Source: Anopheles merus
Lineage: Eukaryota; Arthropoda; Insecta; Diptera; Culicidae
DNA: 64,000 bases
NCBI RefSeq assembly: GCF_017562075.2
Contig: NC_054084.1
Span: 47,090,697-47,154,696, forward strand
Reading direction: 5' to 3'
Of the stretch, positions 23,056-34,899 are shown piece after piece. Within the stretch, counting starts at the first letter, position 1, and each line of letters opens with the position of its first letter. The translations under genes were made by a program, and so were the position numbers. The notes under the pieces were generated by a model. The model searched no databases and had not been told where the DNA came from. It saw nothing but the letters and a program-made list of their open reading frames with translations.

Positions 23056-23476
23056 GTGTTCGTGTTCTTTCCAGTCATGCTACCAACACATCCAAAGATA
23101 TTTGTTTCTTTCGTTTCTCGTTTTCTTTCATGCATAGACACGATCGCAAATACGCACTTATTCTAACAACAAACACAAACACGGTCATGTTTTATTTCAT
23201 TAAACACTTTATTGAAACATAAAGTACACTTTCACAACACATTTAGAATCCTTCATACTCACGAATGGCGTCATACTGCAAAGTACCGGGTCGAGCCAGG
23301 CTGCGGGAAACTTGTCCACAATCTGCGTTGCCTCTGTTCAGCAAATTCTTACCTGTCGATCCACGCACTGCATGTGCGTCTGTGCACATTGTTTGTTCAC
23401 TTCACACTTCACCAAAACACACCAGCGCACGAGACTTTGAACGAAATGCGCACCAACGCTCAAACACTGCGGGCGG
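23056..23476. other. Non-coding stretch, possibly LTR-like
   Basis: A reverse-strand AATAAAGTG lies near 23205-23215, and a copia-type gag relic lies on the same strand about 1 kb away. No paired LTR was found, so this is only a suggestion. Confidence 0.2.
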
Positions 23477-23477
23477 G

Positions 23478-23527
23478 ATCTTTAGCGTGCCAAAATGAGT
23501 TGCTTAAACAATTCTGGCTATTTGGGG
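23478..23527. mobile_element. Short inverted family-A MITE end
   Basis: A reverse-complement 5' end of family A, ending GGCTATTTGGGG followed by TA. It faces the complete copy at 23561 across 33 bp of unrelated sequence, forming a foldback of about 50-bp arms. Confidence 0.75.
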
Positions 23528-23560
23528 TAGTACCATTGCCACCTTCAATGTTCGGTCCAA

Positions 23561-24224
23561 CCCAAATAGCCAGAATTGCTTAAGCAGCTCATTTTGGCAC
23601 GCTAAAGATCGCTGCTCTAATTCGCCTTTTGCAGTAGTTACACAGCATCAAAGTTCTAGGTGGGTCTTTCAAACAGCGCTTAAGCAGCTTCCTTATGCTA
23701 CGGTGCCGGGGGTTATTTTTCTTTATGTTTTATTTTCAAGCAAGCGTCATCGATGAAATAAACTACAGGATTTGTTTTGTTTGTGTACATGTGTATATTT
23801 TTAAATCATTAATATTCATGTATTATACGAAAATGTCACACAATTTACTGTACAATCACAGTCACTTCACTCAATATTCCTCCTTCAATTAACTTAACTA
23901 GCTTGGGCAGCAGCAACGAGATGATTGACGGCACCAGTCTTTGACACTTTGACAAGGGCCTCCTCGTACCGATGCCATGCATTAAAAAGCTATAAAGTTC
24001 CAACGAGTACGGTACGCTTTCTTAACAAGCCTTCAAGTACCATCGTGAACCATACACATCAGGCTAATCAGCTACAAGGTTCCTGAGAGTACCATGGGCC
24101 TGTTAAAAAGCTCCATAGTTCCGCAAAGTACCGTCTATCTCTTAATCAGCCACAAAGTACGACATCGGAACGATTTTTCCTTAAACAGCCCCAAATCAGC
24201 TATAAAGTACGAGCTGGCTATTTG
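23561..24224. mobile_element. Family-A MITE, near-complete copy F outside the nest
   Basis: It starts CCCAAATAGCCAGAATTGC and runs co-linear with the 665-bp copies to CTGGCTATTTG, lacking the last two G. It is more diverged than the copies at 4-7 kb, so it is an older insertion. It abuts the copia-like gag relic. Confidence 0.75.
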
Positions 24225-24229
24225 TAGAT

Positions 24230-24620
24230 ACATGGTTCGCCACCAATAACAGCTATCTGTATACCGTTTGTCCCAGATTTGCTTGAGCAATGACACAACG
24301 GAAGTCAACGTTACCTTCTCATACTGGTTTCGAAGTGCCTCCCAAATCTGCTTCACCGTTTTTCGAGTCCTTGTTTAGGTTCAACTGATTGTCCTCAAGA
24401 AAAAGCCCAATCGTCGCACGAGCTTTCTGGTGTCCGGTATTCCAAGTACTGATGCTTGCTGCTGCACTTCATTTGGGAACAGCAGTGCTCGATTCTGGGA
24501 AGGCATCCGAGTGAAGCGAACCCTTTTGTCGCATCCAATGTCAGCACGACATTCCAATGTTCCGGATCTCCACCGACCAGTCTGTTGACGACGATGCGCA
24601 TCTCATTGCGCAACCCGAAC
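24230..24620 (-). pseudogene. Ty1/copia-type gag relic
   Basis: On the minus strand ATIGLFLEDNQLNLNKDSK (about 24420-24365), then a frame change, then KQIWEALRNQYEKVTLTS (about 24355-24300) resemble the helical gag polyprotein of copia retrotransposons. A conserved-looking segment from 24613 down to 24395 is in another frame. No protease, integrase or RT is present. Assignment rests on sequence style only. Confidence 0.4.
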
Positions 24621-24734
24621 CAGAAACTGCAACACTCCCCTCGACCGTGCTACAAAAAATTCCGTGTGTGTTATAATTTCCGCCCGCTACACGAGTTTTT
24701 TTCTAACCATGTATTGTCACCGCGCGGCTACATG

Positions 24735-25078
24735 AGGTGAAATATACAGCGAAATGAACTATTGAGGTATTGAGGTGAAATATACAGCGGGCGAAATATC
24801 TGACAGGTACAGCTAAAGGGTTGGGGGAGACAGAACATCCGCTTTCGATGTTTTATTAAAAATAATATCTTCTTAAACAGAACATTCTCTAATTGGAAAA
24901 AAATTATGAACTGTTGACTGAAAATTTATGAAACACTTGATATTGAAGTTTTTCAATGGATTTAGTTGCGTTTTTGTATACGTTATTTGTTTACATTGCA
25001 CATCAGCTGGTTGCTGTGATGCTTTGTCCGTCATATATTTCGCCTGTCAAATAGTTCATTTCGCTGTATATTTCACCT
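24735..25078. mobile_element. MITE with about 30-bp TIRs (344 bp)
   Basis: The left end AGGTGAAATATACAGCGAAA with the following TGAACTATT is inverted at 25047-25078 with one indel. A second inner pair (GCGAAATATCTGACAGG and the reverse near 25035) extends the similarity. Non-coding, AT-rich core. No clear target duplication. Confidence 0.65.
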
Positions 25079-27884
25079 CTACTGCAAGTCTATCCGCACT
25101 AGCAGAATCGTGATCTTGGTTTAATACAATTTGTATTGTTCTTTCTTCACTTCTCAATACAGTAAAAACTAAGTCGGGGTTGCGCTTTCCATTCCCAAAA
25201 CGGTTTCCATAGTATGGATCATAAGCTAAGCTAAGCAAAACTCATCCAAACAACAATCGCTGGAAATGCGGCGTCAGCTTTTACTAGAATTTTCTTAGAG
25301 ACAATAGAAGAGATTATTATTGTTTGTTGTTTTATGTCCGATAAGCCAACTTCAGGTTCATTATATAAGTATTATTTTTATAATTTAAAAAAATAGATTT
25401 GTTATTTGTCATTGCAATCTAATCAAATATGAATCAAATTCTTTGCAAATTGCTGTATGATTCAGCGTTGTATAAAATATATTAAAGGGTCTCATTCTGA
25501 GAAAGTATCAGTAAATATACGGTTGTGGTACAGTCACAGATATATTTAATAATTTTTCTTCTTCTCATTTACAATTATATTTTATTTATAGTGACAACAT
25601 GTAACTGAAAGTCTATACATTATTATTTCACATTACTTCAAAGTTAGTGCCATGTTGGTGAAAATAATAATTGTTTTTCGACCCATAGTAGACATGTAGT
25701 ATCAATTTTACATCTCAGCAATTCTCCGTGTATGCATGATTGCAAACGAATCAATACACCGATGGTGAACCGAACCGTATGGCATGGTTGTAGCAACGTC
25801 TTACCTATAAAAACATTCCTTCCCATGGCAGGGAACGTTACACGTCATTAGCAAAATTGTACAGGCGATATCGAGCCCGGAAACCTTTAACCACTTAATT
25901 TGCAGTGAGGCTGTGGATACACAGTCGGGTACCAACATAAACAGAATCCGGCATGCATGCGCCCGTGCGCCCATGCGGCCGGGTGTATGTGGTCAATTGG
26001 GGTTTGATGTGTGCTCTGATGATAAACAAACACCCGTCCACGAACCGATGGCAATGACAAAAACCGTCAGGTAGATAATTTTTGTGCCCTTTTTTCGCGC
26101 TGCACCGGTTGAATGCAGACGGGGGGTGAACCAAATCCTCAAGAAAATGAAGCATTTCTTCTTTATTCGAGTGGTGGTTACGTGTACCACCGGGTGGTTT
26201 GCAGCGTTTGAATATACTGCAAGTGTGTTCAGCTAATGTGGGCGGACAAATTGATCAGTGTGATAATTAAATTGAATCAACTGAGACATCATGCTCGACG
26301 TTGTTAAATATAATGCGTGATCTATTGCCACAAATGATCGTTGTTTTGCATAACAACAGACACACCCACCTAGGGCGAGATTGGAAATGTATAGGCGCTC
26401 TACTGTGTTCACGAATCGGGTGGGCGTGAACCGTGTTCGGGAAAATGTATTACAAGAAGTATTGATTGATTGTTTGGCACTTTGGGGAGGTTGTACGGGA
26501 TTACAAGACAAGGGATTTGTGCTTGCACGATGGGAAGGAAATTGGATCGGGTGGCAGCACCCTATACAGTGCGACTGTTTGTGAAGCATTATCGTAACCG
26601 CCACCACTACCATCCGACTCTATCCATTTAGCATTAAGTAGGAAAGGATGGCACTGGAAGTGCTTTTCGGAACCCAAAATACCGTACCTCCGGCATAGTA
26701 AAGTAGTCGCAAGTGTTTAATTGAACCCCTAATCCTGCCAACTAGCAGCAGCAGCAGCAGCAGCACAAACAGATTCGTTCGAATGATGTTCGATACATTT
26801 ATTAACGGTCACGTTTTCGGTAAGGTTTACACAGCGAGCGGCTGGTGGTGTGGTGGAATAGGGAGCAAAAGTTTTAAGCAAGGACTTTCAGGACAGGATT
26901 AGCAGGATTTGGCCGTCTGGGAGCTGCGGGCGAAGTGGATTAGCAGGTGGAAGAAGCTTACCGTTTCTTTGCATTCCACATTAGCTGCTTAAGGAGCGCC
27001 ATGTTTTGATTATGTTGGATGAATATTAATACTCTTAGGATTCTTTTCTTTCGCTTTTTTTCGCAGAGTTGGCTAGTTGATCCTCGCAATGGTTGTTTTT
27101 ACACGTCGGTAGCAAAAATTCAGTGCTTAGCGTGTATCATACACCAGTTTTCGTGCTGTCTAGGCGGAAAAGAAAGAGTGAGTATATCACATCCAGAAAC
27201 TAAGCACCAGCTGTTTTAACGCAAGAAACAAATATTATTTCTCTCTTCCTTAGGGGTTTTATGTTGCGTTCTTGTGATTTCCACCTTCATTTTCACATTT
27301 TAGTGCAACTTTCAATTGATTGTATGACTTAAACGAATGTACTACTGCTATGGTTGCTATGATTTCAAAGCACACGCAGCATCGGTAACTAAGTAACGAT
27401 GGGTGAAGCGAAACCGAGTAGGATTTATATTGCAGCGAGTTTAATTTAGCACACACTCAGCTTCTTGACCAACCAGGATGAAGATTGACTAGGAAACAGG
27501 AAGCGGATGCCACTACTGGCGGTAGTTGATGTAAATCAATGGTAAGCTACGAGTTCCTTACAAATCTGACGTGAATTATGCATTGTGTTTGATGCAGACG
27601 CATTGAGGCTTAGAATCATGATGATTTCACGTAACTTTGCATCGGTGATGATATTGAATGTTAGAATTGAGGTAGGATGGGATGGTTTTACCTGTAGTAT
27701 TTCTAAATGTTCATCGTAATAATTAAAAACCAATGAGTTAAAGATAAAATCCAATTTCATTTGTTTATTTTTGGAATCATCTCGCTTTTTGGAACTTACA
27801 AAACCAGATGCGGATAAAACGCGTCACAGCGAAAACGAAGCTAGACAGGCCATGCAAGCGATCTGTTTAAGGCAGTTGTGAGGC
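25079..27884. other. Non-coding stretch, no gene recognised
   Basis: It contains a CAG microsatellite at 26745-26764 and short open frames without recognisable domains (for example the minus frame 25238-25056). Nothing else can be supported. Confidence 0.4.
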
Positions 27885-28075
27885 GGTGTAATGCGTCGTC
27901 CATCACTTACGTAACGCTAAAATTTCAAATTTTCGACCCCTCCTTGTGTAACAAACTGTAACGTTGGAAGAACCGCTCCTCTTCTCCTAAAACAAATTGA
28001 TCATTAACAGTAACAAACATTAACAGATCATTAAGTAACAAATTGTGCCCCTCCCCCGTTAATGATTTTGAAAAC
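27885..28075. repeat. Dispersed repeat with GCGTCNTCCATCANTTACGTAACGC core
   Basis: A 28-base stretch starting GCGTCGTCCATCACTTACG near 27901 recurs in inverse orientation near 58697-58665. Both are followed by a C/T-rich run (CCCCTCC). I recall similar sequences as common in insect genomes, but I cannot name the family. Confidence 0.4.
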
Positions 28076-28261
28076 AATAGGATTTTTTTTATAAAGCTCT
28101 TTTCATATACTTTATTGTGGTACTTTCACATTTTTTAACATTAAAACAAGATTCAATTATTTTAACATGTAAATAAAGTCGTATAGCATATAGCAATCAT
28201 ATATCAATCGAATTTGGCAACGGTCTGATTATCGGATCGGATCGGTGTCGTTGCAATTTTA

Positions 28262-28420
28262 TTACACAACCATCATTTAGTTATATTGATATTTATTTAT
28301 TTAATAGACGGACCCATTGGTCTAATCGTTACCATGTCTAATCACCATGCATTTGGCTATTCTATTTTATGTAACAAGTGATGCTTAATATGTTACGCAC
28401 GTCTTACAAATTAAAACGAA
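28262..28420 (-). mobile_element. CR1-like LINE 3' end (relic)
   Basis: The reverse strand ends TTAGACCAATGGGTCCGTCTATTAAATAAATAAATA, split here as TTAGACCAATGGGTCCG plus TATTAAATAAATA. This matches the layout of the 3' UTR of the LINE at 34900-36270 (TTAGGCTATACGGCCCGTTG, then ATTAAATAAATA). About 40 bases at 28369-28409 recur at 55955-55994. Confidence 0.35.
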
Positions 28421-28665
28421 ATCCACCGGTTGCAGGACTTTTGACTGTATTTTTTAAATATCTATCAATTTACTACCAACTATCAGCTACGTCGAATTTT
28501 TTTAAATACCAGTTTTTATAATAACACTTAAAACTGTTACAACGTGTACCTTTCTTTAAAATATACAACAAAAAAACAAAAATTAAAAAAAGACGAAAAT
28601 ACAGCCGAAGCCGTAATAATGTGAATCTAAATAAATAAAAATAATTAAAAATTTAAAAATTTAAA

Positions 28666-28869
28666 TCTTCTTCTTTCGCTCACTACTAACCGTTGCCGTC
28701 CAAGGCCTGCCTGTACCACTTGTGGGCTTGGCTTATAGGGACTTATTGATTTTCCCCCGTAGCAGGATAGTCAGTCCTACGTATGGCAGCACGGTATAGT
28801 TGGGGCTTGAATCCATGACGGGCATAATGTTAAGTCGTACGAGTTGACGACTGTATCACGAGACCGGCC
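28666..28869 (-). mobile_element. tRNA-derived SINE (copy 1)
   Basis: About 200 bp in reverse orientation. The sense strand starts GGCCGGTCTCGTGATACAGTCG, split here as GGCCGGTCTCG and GATACAGTCG. It carries the pol III box A-like and box B-like (GGATTCAAGCC) motifs and ends in an AAG-rich tail. More diverged than copies 2 and 3. Confidence 0.75.
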
Positions 28870-29221
28870 AAAAAAATTAAATAAGGCTTCTAAAAAAAAT
28901 TAAGGCTTTATATTATGCAAATGTATTTTTTGTTTAAATTGATTAATTTACTCTTCGTAATCAATGAATCTATATTCAATAGGTATTTTTTATTGGGTTA
29001 TGATTGTTTATTTAAGTGACACTTCGTTGCAATTATACATAATAAATTAGTTTATTTTAAATATTGTGTACAATTATAAGATAAGTGATTGCGGGATTTA
29101 GCGTCATCGCTTTTCATCGCCAAGTTCAAATTTGTCAAGAAACAGTTTAGCTTTTTTATTGGGGTTCAAACAAAGTAAGGCTTTTGCCATTTGTTAACTT
29201 AATCTAGCTTAATCTAACGAA
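28870..29221. other. AT-rich non-coding spacer
   Basis: Nothing recognised. The part next to 29222 may be 3' UTR of the Jockey relic. Confidence 0.3.
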
Positions 29222-29880
29222 AAAATAAATTATGAACTAATATTTACATCAAAAAGAGCCCTTAGAAGAAAAAACACAGATTGTTGGGTATTTTCGTTGA
29301 TACGTTCGACCATTTCATAGGCGATTTCAGTTAGAGGTTTAATACTAGTTGTATCACACAATTCTTCGAGCCTCATCCAGCGTGGGGCATTCGCGATTAG
29401 ACGCAAAAAACGATTTAATTCCACCTAGACTTTGCAGATGTTTGTGTAAGCACTACGTTGCCATACAGGGATGCCGTACGTTACCGCTGGTAAGATTATC
29501 TGCTTATATACAGCAATTTTGTTTTTTGGACACAGCCAGGAATTACGATTCAGAAGAGGGTAATATTTTTTTTCAGTAGTGTGATCATTCGAGTTGAAAG
29601 TTCCTTAGTGTGATGGTTATATAGGAGTTTATTACCAATGATGAGACCCACATATTTCACCTTAAGAAGCCAAGGGACTGATATTCCACCCACAACTAGC
29701 TGATGAGCAGTAGGATTCATTAGTTTATGTCTTAGGCGATGGGAGACAATCATGGCTTGTGTTTTGATATTATTAATTCGGATGTTTCAATGAGTAGCAT
29801 AGTCTTGTAAGATGTCCAATGATCGTTGCAGACTACGATCGTTGCAATTGAAATGAGCCACACACAGGAACACTTTTTAA
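29222..29880 (-). pseudogene. Jockey-clade LINE reverse transcriptase C-terminal relic
   Basis: On the minus strand one can follow SLQRSLDILQDYATH, NIRINNIKTQAMIVSHR, VPWLLKVKYVGLIIGN (near 29670), KNKIAVYKQIILPAVTYG with PVWQ (about 29520-29455), then NRFLRLIANAPRWMR (near 29420). These are in the order seen in Jockey-type RTs after the catalytic core, broken by stops and frame changes. The catalytic YADD part is missing. Confidence 0.75.
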
Positions 29881-30332
29881 ACTAAAAAAATATATCTGAT
29901 GATTCCAACAAACCATCCAGTTGGTGTAATATACAAATTAGCTTACTGAAACGACGACAAAGGGTTAAATTCCCATTTCTTTTACTATTCCTCACCAGCA
30001 AGTCCTTTTGTGAGCAGATTGGTCCAAATGGTGAGTGCCAGGTGCTTGTGGTGTCCAGAACCACGATTCACATTTATTTCGATTCCCATTTTTGGTTTTG
30101 TACAACCCAGTGCCATCCCTAGCAATATTTTATTTTTCTAAATAATTAGGAGCTTTACGGAATTAAGTAGAACTTCTGAAATTGCATTGAATAGTCGATA
30201 GTATCAAATAACTTTAATTGTACACAGTTTAACAAACATTAACTTATATGGATTTTTGAAATACTGTATCAGTATGACTTTATAGGTTTAATATAATATA
30301 AAGATAAAGGGTTTCCCCCAAAATGAGTCATT
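29881..30332. other. Non-coding stretch
   Basis: No gene or repeat recognised. Confidence 0.35.
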
Positions 30333-30544
30333 CTCTTTCTTCTTTCTTGTTTGGCACAACAACCGCTGTCGGTTAAGGCCTGCTTGAACCCACTAGTGAA
30401 GTGAGCTTGGCTTTCAGTGACTTATTGTTACCATAGCACGATAGTCAGTCCTACGTATGGGGGCACGGTCTATTCGGGGCTTGAACCCATGACGGGCGTG
30501 TTGTTACGTCGTACGAGTTGACGACTGTACCACCAGACCGGCCC
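30333..30544 (-). mobile_element. tRNA-derived SINE (copy 2)
   Basis: Sense strand: GGGCCGGTCTGGTGGTACAG (box A region), GGGTTCAAGCCCC (box B), the TAGGACTGACTATCGTGC block, and a 3' end GTTGTGCCAAACAAG followed by AAG-like repeats. CATTCT flanks both ends, a possible short target duplication. Confidence 0.85.
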
Positions 30545-31354
30545 ACATTCTAGTTTTCTAGCTTTCGAGTCATTCTAGTTTTCTTTTTTATAACGTTTAA
30601 TATTTTCTTATACAGCAATACGGGCTTTTTGGACCGCTTCGTTGTTTTCTTATATACTTATTGAGTTTTGCTCACTGCACGGTAGAAATTCACCTCACAG
30701 ATAATAAGAAAAGAGAGCAAAGCCTAATTACTGATAGCACTACCGATGTCTTGAAGGTAAACAATTTTCCAGCTCATTTTACCACCCAATACACAAGTTG
30801 TTCAGCCGTAGAGTAGTGCCAAATCTCCGTTGGTACTGAACACGAATAGTTGCCCGCCAAGATTTGTGCTCCGGTGGCAATGTTGTCCATTAAATTGTGA
30901 AAACATTAATCTTGACATGCATTCCGCGCACAGGACCGGACTCGGGAGTGCCCGATGCATTCGCTGCATCGACGCATCGACGCGATACTGCGATAAGATA
31001 TGGGGGACAGCGCAGGTGGAAAAACGCCATCGATCGTCTAATCCCAAGTGCAAACTATCAAGCGCGCAACCCGATGCCAACTGGCAAAGGGTATGGGGAG
31101 TGGGAGAAAAATCGCATGAAAAGGGGTATTCGGGGAAGGGGTGGGAAGCAACATCCGGTATGCAATTCCGGTAATTGCTAGGGTACGGCAAAGCGGCCGT
31201 CAATGAAAGGACAATTCATCTGATCAAAATTGCACCCGTGCAATTGCAAATTGCAGCCAGGGCAGGGCTGCGATGTGTCGCCCGATGAAGCATATTGCCG
31301 CTGGTTGAGCAATTAACACCGGGTGCCACTATGCAGGACAGTCCTAGTGGCAGA

Positions 31355-31392
<38 letters not shown>

Positions 31393-32284
31393 ACGAGGTA
31401 GGAAGGGAGGGGGCAGCTGAATTGCGGGTCCCATGATGCTCGCCGATGGAAACAGCGTATGGCGCACACCATAAACGATGCTCGGACTGTTGTTGTTAAT
31501 TGGTGTTGCGGAATCAAAATTTGGCACACTCCCGTTGTACCCAGTCCCATTTGATGGACTCAGGTGCGAGTTACCGCTGCCGGTGAGGTAGCAGGATGTG
31601 GGGGATGAAAACAGAATAAATAATCAAATTGTGTTATCTCTTTCATTATTGCGCACCTGCCCTGCAAGCGACACCACGTACGCCGCGTGACCTTCGCCTA
31701 GCATAAATCATGCCAACTCACCCCCAGGCAATGGTAGCAGCGGCCAAAGGGATTGCTCAAGTCCCGCAGGAGTTTCGCTGGACGGGCGTAGCCCCACTGC
31801 AGATCGGAACGGTTTTGCACGGATATGTAGCATCATGCTATTGATTTTGTCTTTGGGCGGATTTTTGATTTGCAACTGATGCCGTTAGTGGGTGGAACCG
31901 ATGGATTACCGTAGCTTCTGTTTAATTGGTGGGTGAGCGTGTGAGGAACGGAGTGGGAAAGTTTACGGTGCATGTACTGAGAATAGCTGTGTAATCCAAG
32001 GCTGTAAAAATCGAAATCCACGAGAAGCAGCGAAATGGGTTCATATCATTGAAGTGAACAAACCATTTAAATGTACTTGCACACTCAATTTGTGGTTAGC
32101 TAGAGAGCTCGCAAGTGAAGAGATTGATTGTTTTTCTTGTAGGGTGTGTAATGTGTAATTAAAATTTCAGCCAAGCCATACAAGCCATCAAAGTGGTTCA
32201 GGATGATTTCAGCTATCTCAGGTATTATTATCGTAAATTAGTTTGTTACCTAGTGGTTACTGCTTTGTGCACTATTAATATTTG
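30545..32284. other. Non-coding stretch with a GT microsatellite
   Basis: (GT)n at 31357-31391. Several open frames exist on both strands (for example 30830-31174) but none shows a recognisable domain; I leave them unannotated. Confidence 0.35.
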
Positions 32285-32285
32285 T

Positions 32286-32365
32286 ACTGTGGAACCCCTC
32301 ATTACGAGTTTAATCCGTTCCAATGACTCAATCGTAATGCGAAAAACTCGTTATGCGGTAGGCTC
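32286..32365. mobile_element. Single pogo-like MITE terminus
   Basis: TACTGTGGAACCCCTCATTA, then CGAGTTTAATCC and AAAACTCGTTATGCG, follow the terminus pattern of the element at 36418-37404. No second end was found. Confidence 0.45.
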
Positions 32366-33579
32366 TTTTTCATACAACTCATATGCGTGTTCGAGTGCAG
32401 ACACTAGCATAGACCCTAAGTCAATTGCATTTTTGGATTATGAGATTAACTCGTCACATGCGTATATTAACACTCTGGGCGCTGTGTGGCTCGTTTTGGA
32501 ATCGCAGCTTTGTTCACTCTCCTTCTCTGTGATTGGTCACTCAGCAACTCTCAGCAGAGCGTATTGCAGCGGGAAGAAAGAGAGAGCGCATATTGCAGAA
32601 GCGGCATCGTACGTGGGGATCGGAAAGAGAGTGAACGATCGTAATTAAACGCTCTCATCGCTCTCTTATTTTGTACTGTGTTCTCCGCAAAAGCTAATGT
32701 CAAATACCAGCCCCCAGATTGCTAAACCAAAAACACATTGCAACATCTATTTAGTATATTTTCTATACAGAGTTAACCGAGTACGCTCGGGAAAAGGTAA
32801 CTGCAAAGATAAAGTGCCTTGCTAAGAGGAATTTATTGAAAACCAACCATTAGATTTAAGCTTATTGAAAGGGTTGGATGAAACCTATTAGCTCGAAGTC
32901 CTAAATCGGTGTAAAAGTAAAAAAAAGTAAAGTAAAAATCAATAAAGACAATTTATACTCCTTGATGGAGACGCCTAGTCGTTTACAGATGTACCACTTC
33001 CCACGTGCATGTATAAGAAAGCACTTTTGTCCAAAAATGTGAGCCTCCAAACAAAAGAAAGAGAAGACAGATGTATTTTCATACAGGAAATACTGCAAAC
33101 TAACTTGTAGGATTACTTCTTTTTGGCTCGAGAATAGTCATACAAGGATTAAGTAATCGAATTCAGGGATTAACAAGGATTTGCTTGTAGGCGCTTTTGG
33201 GGTCTCTTGTCTAATCAATACAGGGTTTTCCAGGAGTTATCATAGCTGTGAGACACTTGTTGGACAAATCCAATAGGAGTTTCCAAGAAGCCTGTCCAAA
33301 AAGGGTGCTTCAGAGTTCAATTTCTATATATAAGTTCACTTCACATAAGAAAGAGTCAAGGAAGTGTCCCACAATTATGAGAACTCCTGGAAATCCCTGT
33401 ATCCTCCTACTCCTGGAAATCCTCCATATGCTGTTCGGTGGGGAAAAAATGGCTTGGAATGCGTTACAGAGTAGTGATGCGCGTTGCGTTCCGAACTTGC
33501 CAGGTGCGATCTGTTCCAGCATGCAACCATCCGGACCGTGATCCTTAATTTTAACCCAAGCAGGTTCAAACTAAACCTG
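32366..33579. other. Non-coding stretch
   Basis: No gene recognised; the short open frames show no domain. Confidence 0.3.
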
Positions 33580-33850
33580 CTGCTCCGACCGGTCTTTACG
33601 ATCCGACCTGAATTGGCTGCTATCAAAGATCTTATCGATCCAATCTGAACTGGCTGCTCTCAGCGTTCTCTGCGATCTGTGTTGGACCGGCTGCTCTTTG
33701 CGACCCGGCCTAGAACGCTCTACATTCTACTCCCTTTGATTTGATGAGCCGTTTTGCTGTAAACAAATCATCCAGGTTCAATATGAATCTGTTTCTCTCG
33801 GCGTTCTTTTCGATCCGGTTTAGAACGCTCTGTGCTCTACTCTCTGCTCT
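33580..33850. repeat. Degenerate tandem repeat, about 45-bp period
   Basis: Blocks such as GGCTGCTCTCAGCGTTCT, GGCTGCTCTTTGCGACCC and CTCTCGGCGTTCTTTTCGAT recur with GATCCGRYCTGAA spacers. The boundaries are approximate. Confidence 0.4.
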
Positions 33851-34899
33851 GAAATCTTCTACGAGCAACTCAATACTTGAGATGCACTACAAGTTTAGCC
33901 TGCCGAAATAAATTATTGAACACCGTTTATTGATCCCTGGAATAGCACTATTCTTATGGACAATTAAAGTGCATTATCGGACAGACAATTGGTCGCTCCG
34001 GTAGTGCACCGTACAGTGTAATGTCAACCCTACGGAAACATCTTAAAACTCTATGTGTTTGTTATATACCGATGTTGTTAGATGCTATTTATATTTAATT
34101 TATTTAAAAAATAAATCCTACAAAATGTCTTAACTTTTTAATTAAAAATGCACAGTGTAGCGTGTTACTTAAGTTAAGCGTTTTTCATTAAGTAGTATAC
34201 TTATTCAATAAACTATTATTTAACTTTGTTTTAATTGGAAATGTGCGATTATTGCTCATAAAATAATACACCATATTGAATGTATACTTTAAAGTTATCC
34301 ATGTATGGAGTGAGCAACTGAAAAATGCGTAATTATGGCAGGTTATCTTGAACCTGCGTTCTGCATTCCGTTCTTTTTCTTTAGATTGCAGGTTCGTTCC
34401 GTTCCTCAATTTCCGGAACTTTTCTCATCACTATTACAGAGTAAGTGAGGTCGTGCACAGGCCATTAGCATAGCTGGAATTTTACCTGAAACCTCTCACT
34501 TCTTTCTCATGTTCTATTATATGTTCTTAACTGTTTTCTTCGTCCTCGCGCGTTCCTTTTCAATTGTATTAGGCGCACTAACTCTAGATGAAATGATCCG
34601 TTTCTTGTCAAATTTAACCGCTTGTTCCATCTGTTCAATGTTCATTCCCCTTTGAACCCTTCCAGTTCTCTTTCCTTAAACACTATATAACATTACTTTT
34701 CTCAACAACCAAATTATGTGAATTAAAATGTTGGGATTAAAATCATTGCTTAAGCATAATGTGGATAATTAATGAAATTAAATGATATGAAATAAAGACA
34801 TGATTTGAAATTAAATGTTAGTTCGACTTTATAAAACATAAAATCTTTAGCAGGAGATGTAAGAATCGCCAGGGTGTTAGATTTGCCTTATTCATCTGT
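33851..34899. other. Non-coding stretch
   Basis: AT-rich; nothing recognised. Confidence 0.3.

Noticed and set aside
30802..31203. Overlapping open frames on both strands around 31 kb
   Set aside because: No domain, no splice context, and both strands open equally, as expected in GC-richer non-coding DNA.
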